In this document: positions 45,325 through 54,826 of the stretch, one piece after another
How the letters are laid out: every line of letters starts with the position of its first letter
Position numbering within the stretch: position 1 is the first letter of the stretch
Origin: Bolinopsis microptera
Lineage: Eukaryota > Ctenophora > Tentaculata > Lobata > Bolinopsidae
Length of the DNA: 64,000 nucleotides
Assembly (NCBI RefSeq): GCF_026151205.1
Contig: NC_087072.1
Span: forward strand, 24,455,799 to 24,519,798
Direction: 5' to 3'
Notes under the pieces: model-generated
Databases searched by the model: none
Seen by the model: the letters and a program-made list of their open reading frames with translations, nothing else
What the model was told of the DNA's origin: nothing
Position numbers and translations under genes: made by a program

Positions 45325-46985
45325 TTTCATCTACATATTATGGAAGTTATGCGCTGAAGTGTTAACAAAGTGCTTAGCCGAGATGATAGATATCTTATCT
45401 CTGCGAGTTCTTTACCGGAGCAGTAAGAGAATTAAAATTAACCGATGAGATCATTTTCCCACCAAACTCCTTGCTTTCCAGCCTGTTAGTGTTATCATCC
45501 ATGAATCAGAATTGTTCAGCCTCAAGAGCATCATATATGTGCGACAGAGCACTGTTGTGCTTTATTGGCCCAACCAGGTCCAAGCCACACTCTTGCTTCA
45601 ATACCATTAGTATGAACTAACCCTAAATGGTATAGTGCCTGGCGGCTGGCATGCCTTACAATACCATTAGACTGTTAGAAAGGAAGTTAAACTTTGGCCA
45701 CCGCCACTTTCCCAGTACAGGTACATTAAGTCATGTGGACGAAATAATAACTGTAGCCAACTCGTATCCAACATTGGACCAATGTTTGTTTACATGTTGG
45801 TGACAGAATGGGAGAAGTCCAATATTTTATTCTGTGTGGTTGCTTTAGTACCAGTGCTTTAGTGTATATCAAAGGACCTGAGGGTCACCAAAACACAGAT
45901 GTTGAGAGCAAAATGCACCTCCTGCACAAGTATATTATATTCGATGGAATCCAGCCTTGTCAATTTCCCGTGCTCCGTCGTACGGAGTTATTCGACTCCA
46001 TATAGTCCACAATATAGTTCCATCTTTAAATCTGCTTATTTAAAGAGGGCTACCACCCCCTCAATGAGACGTAGACACTACTAATGTTATCATGGTTAAT
46101 TCGTGGTGAACTTCTTTAAAACTGCGCCTCCCAGTTCCATACTACTCATGAGCTGCCTCACTGCAATAATAGCTGTTCTGGTGAGGAGACGTGGCTATTC
46201 TTTAACTGTTGCTATTACTATTCCTATTGTGCTTACCTCGTTACCAACGACGGTGATCTGCTGCACCAAATCTGGGGTCTGTGAGTGGCTGAGCTGCAAA
46301 TTAGACCTGCATGTGCAGGGTTGCCGGCATTTTTGAGAGTCATTTTTAAGGGTCTTTTCACGTCTTTTAAGGCCCCTTTTGACCCATTTTTAAGGTCCAA
46401 AACAGTTAAAATCAAGATTTTTAAAGGTCCACAGTGCGAAAGTTTGGACAAACGTAGTGCAATAAAGTGCAAATTTAAGGTTTCTTAAGGTTTTCCGCTA
46501 CAGAAATTGCAATCATATCTAAAGGGGGAAGGTATAATTTCAGAAAACCCCAATTAGATCTACACCGAGCTAGGTATAATTTCAGAAAAACCCAATTAGA
46601 TCTACAACAAGCTAGGTATAATTTAAGAAAAACCCAATTAGATATACACCGAGCTAGGTATAATTTCAGAAAACCCAATTAGATCTACAACAAGCTAAGT
46701 ATAATTTCAGAAAAACCCAATTAGATCTAAACCGAGCTAGGTATAATTTCAGAATATCCAATCAGATCTACACCGAGCTAGGTATAATTTCAGAATATCC
46801 AATCAGATCTACATCAAGCTAGGTATAATTTAGGTATGGAAACTTAAAAAACCTTAAAAACCCGAAAATTTGCCCGTTTTTCGTGTCTTTTTTAAGATTT
46901 TTTGCCCAAAATTGCCGTTTTAAAGGTTTTTAAGGTTTTTAAAGGCAACCCTGTGCATGTGACACAGAAGTTGCATACACCTCTC
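45325..46985. repeat. Repeat R, copy 5, with hAT-type insertion
   Basis: Almost identical to copy 3, including the CCTGAGGGTCACC variant and the hAT-type element at the same position. The R3-R4 pair was therefore duplicated as a unit to give R5-R6. Confidence 0.9.
46316..46953. mobile_element. Non-autonomous hAT-type element (CAGGGTTGCC ends), copy 2
   Basis: Same element and target site as 38197-38793, carried along by duplication of R. It is 41 bases longer because the internal tandem array has one more unit. Confidence 0.9.
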
Positions 46986-47097
46986 AGAGGTGTATAAGAG
47001 TTCAAGGTCACCACGTCCAAAATCGACGTTTTTCTGCAAAAACGACCATTCCTAACCTTTCACTATTGTTTTTTTACAAAAGGGTGAAATATGGAAA

Positions 47098-48315
47098 AAA
47101 TTTCATCTATATATTATGGAAGTTATGCGCTGAAGTGTTAGCAAAGTGCTTAGCCGAGATGATAGATATAATCTTATCTCTGCGAGTTCTTAACCGGAGC
47201 AGTATGAGAATTAAAATTAACCGATGAGATCATTTTCCCACCAAACTCCTTGCTTTCCAGCCTGTTAGTGTTATCATCCATGGATCAGAATTGTTCAGCC
47301 TCAAGAGCATCATATATTATGTGCGACAGAGCACTGTTGTGCTTTATTGGCCCAACCAGGCCCAAGCTACACTCTTGCTTCAATACCATTAGTATGAACT
47401 AACCCTAAATGGTATAGTGCCTGGCGGCTGGCATGCCTTACAATACCATTAGACTGTTAGGAAGGAAGTTAAACTTTGGCACCGCCATTTTTTCAGTACT
47501 GGTACATTAAGTCATGTGGACGAAATAATAACTGTAGCCAACTCGTATCCAACATCGGACCAATGTTTGTTTACATGTTGGTGACAGTAAGGGAGAAGTA
47601 CAATATTTTATTCTGTGTGGTTGCTTTGGTACCAGTGCTTTAGTGCATGGTTTCAGTACTAGTATAAATGTGCCAATACTTTCTGATGCCTGTTCATGTA
47701 ATCAGAGGTATTTTACTATATTGCTCCCGAAGACATTCCCGTACGTGTTATAATATTCGATGGAATCCAGCCTTGTCAATTTCCAGTGCTCCGTCGTACG
47801 GAGTTATTCGTCTACATATAGTCTACAATCTAGTTCCATTTTTAGATCTGCTTATTTAAAGAGGGCTGCCACCCTTCAATGAGACGTCAACACTACTAAT
47901 GTTATCATGGTTAATTCGTAGTGAACTTCTTTAAAACTGCGCCTTCCAGTTCCATACTACTCATGAGCTGCCTCACTGCAATAATAGCGCTTCTGGTGAG
48001 GAGACGACGACCATGGCTATTCGTTAACTGTTGCTATTACTATTCCTATTGTGCTTACCTCGTTACCAACGACGGTGATCTGCTGCACCAAATCTGGGGT
48101 CTGTGAGTGGCTGAGCTGCAACTCAGACCTGCATGTGACACAGGGGTTTCATAAACCTCTCAGAGGTGTATAAGAGTTCAAGGTCACCACGCAATCCGTG
48201 TCACTTGTGTTTTTGGGCGTTGATAATAAAATACTATTCGTATTTTAATCATTTCGTACCTCCTATCTGTCTTAAAGTAGTCGTTGATTTGTTGATATAA
48301 AAGCCAAAAGTTCCA
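47098..48315. repeat. Repeat R, copy 6
   Basis: Full-length R without the hAT-type insertion. Ends in AAGCCAAAAGTTCCAAACTC just upstream of the signal-peptide exon at 48464. Confidence 0.85.
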
Positions 48316-48463
48316 AACTCAATTATATTAGGTCTAATAACCTTAAACCTTAAATAACCGCTTATTCCGTGTCACTCACTAACTGGGTTCGTTAAACGTA
48401 CATAAATTGCGCAAGTTAAATGACTCCTATATTAGCAACTAAAAGATGCATTGTTTGTAGAAA

Positions 48464-51438
48464 ATGATGATACGGACAACCCTTCTCCTAGTACTGATCT
48501 CGTCTTTATCAGCAGGTTCGTTCTTATTATCTTACTTAACCAGACACCGGGCCCTTATCAGCAGGTTCGTTCTTATTATCTTACTTAACCAGATACCGGG
48601 CCTTTATCAGCAGGTTCGTTCTTATTATCTTACTTAACCAGACACCGGGCCCTTATCAGCAGGTTCGTTCTTATTATCTTACTTAACCAGATACCGGGCC
48701 CTTATCAGCAGGTTCGTTCTTATTATCTTACTTAACCAGACACCGGGCCTTTATCAGCAGGTTCGTTCTTATTATCTTACTTAACCAGATACCGGGCCTT
48801 TATCAGCAGGTTCGTTCTTATTATCTTACTTAACCAGACACCGGGCCTTTATCAGCAGGTTCGTTCTTATTATCTTACTTAACCAGATACCGGGCCTTTA
48901 TCAGCAGGTTCGTTCTTATTATCTTACTTAACCAGATACCGGGCCTTTATCAGCAGGTTCGTTCTTATTATCTTACTTAACCAGACACCGGGCCTTTATC
49001 AGCAGGTTCGTTCTTATTATCTTACTTAACCAGACACCGGGCCTTTATCAGCAGGTTCGTTCTTATTATCTTACTTAACCAGACACCGGGCCTTTATCAG
49101 CAGGTTCGTTCTTATTATCTTACTTAACCAGATACCGGGCCTTTATCAGCAGGTTCGTTCTTATTATCTTACTTAACCAGACACCGGGCCTTTATCAGCA
49201 GGTTCGTTCTTATTATCTTACTTAACCAGATACCGGGCCTTCATCAGCAGGTTCGTTCTTATTATCTTACTTAACCAGATACCGGGCCTTTATCAGCAGG
49301 TTCGTTCTTATTATCTTACTTAACCAGATACCGGGCCCTTATCAGCAGGTTCGTTCTTATTATCTTACTTAACCAGATAACGGGCCTTTATCAGCAGGTT
49401 CGTTCTTATTATCTTACTTAACCAGATACCGGGCCCTTATCAGCAGGTTCGTTCTTATTATCTTACTTAACCAGATACCGGGCCTTTATCAGCAGGTTCG
49501 TTCTTATTATCTTACTTAACCAGATACCGGGCCTTTATCAGCAGGTTCGTTCTTATTATCTTACTTAACCAGATACCGGGCCTTTATCAGCAGGTTCGTT
49601 CTTATTATCTTACTTAACCAGATACCGGGCCTTTATCAGCAGGTTCGTTCTTATTATCTTACTTAACCAGATACCGGGCCCTTATCAGCAGGTTCGTTCT
49701 TATTATCTTACTTAACCAGATACCGGGCCTTTATCAGCAGGTTCGTTCTTATTATCTTACTTAACCAGATACCGGGCCTTTATCAGCAGGTTCGTTCTTA
49801 TTATCTTACTTAACCAGATACCGGGCCTTTATCAGCAGGTTCGTTCTTATTATCTTACTTAACCAGATACCGGGCCTTTATCAGCAGGTTCGTTCTTATT
49901 ATCTTACTTAACCAGATACCGGGCCTTTATCAGCAGGTTCGTTCTTATTATCTTACTTAACCAGATACCGGGCCCTTATCAGCAGGTTCGTTTTTATTAC
50001 CTTACTTAACCAGATACCGGGCCTTTATCAGCAGGTTCGTTCTTATTATCTTACTTAACCAGATACCGGGCCTTTATCAGCAGGTTCGTTCTTATTATCT
50101 TACTTAACCAGATACCTTTATCAGATCCCCCAGTTTATAGGTTACCCAGATTCACCGGGGTAAATACATTTTCTTCTACATCTCCGGTTAATTGGAGGTT
50201 TACTGTATCAAGTAATGGACTAAAGCGAAAATTATGCAATTTTGCTCAGTTTGGAAGCCATAGGAATAATGGAAGTTTTGAAGATGATTTCAAAAATTTA
50301 ATCTCACGATTTAAATGCTCACCAAAATGTATTATTTTAAAGTAACTGAAAATTTAATAATACCATTTCAGTTGAATACAAGGTTACAACAGTAACAGCA
50401 GATGTGGAAGATGCTGATACAGATTCCGGATTTTACTACACTATTATCGGGACCAAGGGAACAACATCTGAGTACCAATCAGACAATCCTGGGAATGACA
50501 GACAAAGAGGGAAAACTGATACTTACACCATAACAGATAGTGCGGAAATTGGAGAGTTCAGATGTGTTTCAATAAGGATACACGATGATGATGGGGATGG
50601 ATGGTTCATCACAGAGGTATGGCTCACAATATTTAATTTCTGATAAATGTTTACAGCTAAATGTTCAGATGGCTTGAACTGAATCTTTGGTTTTTGAGTT
50701 ATTTTTGGCTATAAAACGATGTATAAATGTCTATACATATCCGGGCAACAGCCTTTTGTTTTCATAGAGAACATAATATAAATGCAGTATAATTACGAAC
50801 CAACTGTTTCTAGATTGTCGTTGAGATGAGTGGACAAGTCATACCAAAGATTACAGTCGGAGTGGGTTGGATTAATGATGATCCGAATATATTGAGTGAA
50901 GTAGCATTTTGCGCCACTGATTTTGGTAAGATCACAATTTTATTATAGAATCTCTATTATAATTCGAAATTTTCTATTTGTCTGTTTGTCCGGCCACGTG
51001 CAAATTAGGCAGAAAGCAAACAGTTGCATAGTACGCAGGTAAAAACGCACAGGTTCACGCACAATGATTGTTGGAACGGAATTTTGATCGGTTTTGTGGT
51101 AATTACGTTGTGTTTAAAGTGTTTCACATATAACATACTTCCTGGATTGTGTCATGTAGTGTAAGAATGACACAATGAATTAGAAGATTATTTGATAATT
51201 GGACGATAATTAATTTCAGAAAATAAGGTTAGAAACAGATGCCCGAGCAGCCATCCTTACTCGTTTCATCAAAACAACCGATGCTGTTCCAACAACAAAG
51301 AGAAAGTTTTCAGTGCTACTGGGCTGCATTCAGAGTACAACACTTACTGCGATGAGAGAATTCTAGGAGATACAAGTCTTTGCTGTGATGGAGACAGTAT
51401 GGAATGTCCAAATAAACCTTGCTTCGACTATGCTCAAA
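48464..51438 (+). CDS. Secreted protein with PLAT-like domain and cysteine-rich segment
   Basis: Exon 48464-48515 encodes a signal peptide (MMIRTTLLLVLISSLSA) and ends in phase 1. The next secure exons are 50372-50616, 50814-50925 and 51220-51438, all with GT-AG ends and compatible phases. Exons 2-3 encode a beta-rich domain resembling PLAT/LH2 (SDNPGNDRQRGKTDTYTI, RIHDDDGDGWFITE). Such domains often bind calcium, lipid or protein partners. Exon 4 is cysteine-rich (CPSSHPYSFHQNNRCCSNN, CCDGDSMECPNKPCFDY). The 3' end is unresolved. A possible last exon at 51970 (SWSKRVKQGHQ) runs into the mariner-type element at 51999. Intron 1 consists mostly of the 49-bp array. Confidence 0.7.
48505..50118 (+). 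repeat. 49-bp tandem array containing duplicated splice sites
   Basis: About 33 head-to-tail 49-base units, nearly identical. The first unit overlaps the 3' end of the signal-peptide exon. Every unit repeats its TTTATCAGCAG end and GTTCGT donor, followed by TTACTTAACCAG, a plausible branch site and acceptor. Between acceptor and donor lie 21 bases, seven codons in the phase of the gene. Confidence 0.95.
50119..50371. repeat. Rest of intron 1 with a possible pogo-like terminus
   Basis: Contains CCGGTTAATTGGAGGTTTACTGTA (in pieces), resembling the ends of pogo/Tigger MITEs. A related end, GCGGTAAATTGGGG followed by TTATACTGTA, occurs at 51626-51652 in intron 4. Too short to define an element. 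Confidence 0.35.
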
Positions 51439-51998
51439 GTAAGATTAATAATAATGTTATAATATTTATGATAAAACAGACCATATCAAGGCAGATGTCC
51501 TAAAGCCCCAACCGCGTACGAGCAATTTCCTTTCCCGACATGGGGCTTAACATACATAACAAACAAAACCCTGACTTACCGCAATCCCTGATTTACCGCA
51601 GCAGTTTCCTTCCCCCAATCTCTGCGGTAAATTGGGGTTATACTGTACATTGTACAACCTCAACTTAGATATCATCAACCAAGGAACAATGAGCTGTTGG
51701 ATAAAGTTTTGCTACATTGCGATCATGTTAGCACAATGAAACTAATGAGTATTGTACCTATTGAGAAGTTTAGAAAATGGCATCTTCACGGGTATGGGTT
51801 TTCTGTTATCCAGGAGTATATACGGCGGTGCAGACGGCAGAACACTGCGTTAGCCCTATATAATACAGAGAACATCTGAAAAACATTCGCAGCCAGAGCT
51901 CTCATGCATGAAGTTGTGAGGCAAATATTTTTCCAGACTTAGAATATTTGTAATTTTTCTTAGGTTGGTCGAAGAGAGTCAAACAAGGTCATCAAATA

Positions 51999-52744
51999 CA
52001 GGGTGGGCCAAAAGTCAGTGTGCAAACGTTGGGTCTTATACCTCCGCCGTGTTTTATATTTGAGGGTTGTTGCTTTGCAGATGGTTTACTGTTCCTACTG
52101 GTTCGAGGATTCCGTCACCAAAATTTGAAAATTCGAATATTTTAGACCACGCCCATTCAATATTAAAACATGTATATTGTTTCTCAGAGACGGTAGATTA
52201 TTAAATGTTGCATCTGATCTGAAAAAATGAGACAAAACGAATTAGAAATGACGAAGTTATCAAGCATTTTCTGCATCTCGTTATCAACATTGACTGGGTG
52301 ATTATGTGACACCGTGACAAGACACCTTAATTGGGCACCCTTAACAATTCCCATAATGTTTAACGGGGTAGTTAACGGGGTCACCAAATCACGTGATTAG
52401 GTAAACCAATCACCTGATCACACGTAATGAATAAACTCGTTATGCTTCATAATTCATATCTCTGTCACATGAGAAGCTACAGTTCTAATTTTTTCAGGAC
52501 AAGCGTAATTCGAATGGCCAAACACAATTCAATAAAATTTAGCTCGATTAGACTATCAAAACTATCAAATAAATGCAAAAATGAACCTTCATTTGAAAAA
52601 AATGAACTCTAATATTTATCAATTTGACAAATTCCTCGAACCAGTGGTGGTAGTAAGTCATACCAGAAATAATTATTTCAATTGGGCACTCAGTGACTGA
52701 GCTATTAAGGCCAACGTTTGCACACTGACTTTTGGCCCACCCTG
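51999..52744. mobile_element. Mariner/Tc1-type MITE
   Basis: 746 bases with inverted ends CAGGGTGGGCCAAAAGTCAG (about 33 bases near perfect), flanked by TA. CAGGG ends and TA duplication fit the Tc1/mariner group. No transposase frame was found. A fragment of a relative lies at 26012-26172. Confidence 0.85.
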
Positions 52745-53221
52745 TACCATTAGCACATGATAAGGAAACCAGTTAAACGTAAAGACACCAGTTAAAGACT
52801 TAATCCGTTTTATAAATTTCCAATAGCAACACGTCATTGTGTGTAGCTGCAGTTATTTTTTCAAAGATTTTGTCAAAGATGGCAAACCGTAACAACGGGG
52901 GACATCAAAATATACTTCGTTGTAAGAAGATAACACGTGATCTTAAGTTACAGCTAAATGATGTTTAAATCAAAGGCTGATATAGCTGATATAATCGCAT
53001 ATTACTTCGAAATAGAAAATTGACCATGTAATTGTTCATGATAAATCATAAGTGCAAGTTTGCTCACTACACAGAGTTGCTAGCCACACAAATTTATTTT
53101 GATCCTTTCTTGGTAGCCTTACTCATTATCCTTCACAATTATTCAGCATTTCTACAATCCTTTTTTATTGTTGGAATGTGGTGATAATGTTTTTCGGATT
53201 ATATAGATGTTGTTATGATTG
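52745..53221. other. Intergenic sequence
   Basis: AT-rich. No gene, repeat or RNA feature was recognised. Confidence 0.4.
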
Positions 53222-54203
53222 GGCGACATCTGTCCGACAGCGACATCTGTCCGACAGCCGAATTGGGGATTTCGGACAGATGTCGCTGTCGGACAAGAGT
53301 CGTTTTTGGCGACATCTGTCCGAATTTCGGATCATATTGTAATTTCGGTTCACATTCTTATTTCACAAGCTCACGGGTAATCTTGTGACGTTGCTCCCTA
53401 TGTTCGAATGCTGATGTGATCCACTGAGATCTGATCCATCGATACGTGATTGACTATTTGAGGACAGGATTTTGCTAGCCGTACACTGTCGATCACATCA
53501 CAGGACACAGCCTACATGAGTACATATAGGACAGCGGCCTTATGGAGATCAGTTATCGCAATCCACAAAATCAACCAATCTTCAGTAAACAGACTCGTCG
53601 ATATTTCCTCTGGGGTACTCCTAAGAACGCAGATCATATGGCGGACGCGGAGCATTTGTATCACGTTGCGACCCCCACGGTCGTTTCACTATAGTCACTA
53701 TAGTCACTATAGTCACTATAGTCACTATGGTCCTTTATCGTCCTGACGATACAGGGGGAGCCGCGCACTTCGTGCGCGGCGGGTCATACAACGTATGACA
53801 ACGGAGCATTGGGTAGTCGACGGTACCTTCAAATCCGCACCTAAACTCTTCCATGATCAGCTCTTCACAGTCCACGGACTCTTCCCTGATGGCTGGCACC
53901 TCCCCCTCTCCTGATTATTCCTGAAAATCGACTGATTATTCCTAGAAAATCGACGACCATCTACCACAACGCAGTTTCCTCATGCCTGCCTGCCTAGTAT
54001 GGGTCGAAAATAAACTAGTAGTAAACTATGGCTCAGATCATATCTCAAATTGGCAATGTTACGTATACAAATTTGCAAGTAACAGTTCAGATCATGTCTC
54101 TAATTGGAAATGTGTCGTATTGAAATCAGATCACAATTTCGGACAGATGTCGTTTTTTTCTGGTACCCTTAGTCGGACAGATGTCGCTGTCGGACAGGAG
54201 TCG
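53222..54203 (+). mobile_element. MULE-derived element remnant
   Basis: Both ends consist of repeated CGACATCTGTCCGA motifs in inverted orientation. Inside, 53802-53913 reads HWVVDGTFKSAPKLFHDQLF then TVHGLFPDGWHLPL and a stop. The W..DGTFK.AP..F.QL...HG pattern marks the first catalytic aspartate region of MULE-type transposases. Upstream, 53516-53650 may be further transposase sequence. The rest is missing, so the copy is inactive. It is interrupted by a MITE at 53656-53801. Confidence 0.65.
53656..53801. mobile_element. Short MITE (TTGTATCACG...GTATGACAA) inside the MULE remnant
   Basis: 146 bases flanked by CGGAGCAT on both sides (53648-53655 and 53802-53809). It carries the same GC palindrome as 26966-27044. 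It also has a run of five CACTATAGT-type repeats (about 53690-53730) absent from the other copies. It interrupts the transposase-like frame. Confidence 0.85.
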
Positions 54204-54826
54204 TGTTACCTGTTGTTATTTGACAATAAAAACAAGTTAAATGGATGTTTTTGTTCGTTATTTAATATTAATTGTTGCTTTTTTTACTCCCACATATTAA
54301 CTAAGTACCTTAGAGACAGATATCTTATAATGAAGCAGAAGCAGCAGCATGTGCATTGTGCAGGTACGCAGGTACGGTCCAAGACAAAGTTTTTCAACAA
54401 TGGAAAGTAAGATTTTTGTATCGTGTATTAGCTATTAACCAAAAATGGGGGATATCTTTAATCAAAACCCAAAAATTTAGTAGAGTGGACCGTAATGTCT
54501 TCTTCTACACGACGGTGGGTTGAGAGCCAATATGGATTCGAAGCAGTCATTAAGTGGCGCTTGTTGTAATAATGATCCGCGGTCTGTACTATGGGCAGAT
54601 AGCGTTTACCAGAAATTGTAACTTCTTTTCTGGAGAATGGGTTCTTGAAAGATATTTAAATGATACGATAGTTCGTGGTAACAGTACCTTTAAAAAACAA
54701 GTGTCAATCGTCTACAGCTGTATACTTTCTGAACATATAATTATCATGACATTTATTAAAAAACAGTACAACCTCATAAACAAATAAATTATCAATTCAC
54801 ACCAGTCATAACAGATAAACAGGACT
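54204..54826. other. Intergenic sequence
   Basis: No supported gene. Short open frames here have no recognisable motifs. The 3' UTR of the minus-strand gene starting at 54827 is expected here. Confidence 0.4.

Noticed and set aside
21652-48315. Repeat R as LTRs flanking the LINE at 40163-44960
   Set aside because: R lacks TG...CA ends and a primer-binding site, the enclosed element is a non-LTR LINE, and R also occurs next to DEK without any element between.
48505-50118. CRISPR-like array
   Set aside because: Units are contiguous 49-bp tandem repeats without unique spacers, in an animal gene intron; it is a minisatellite.
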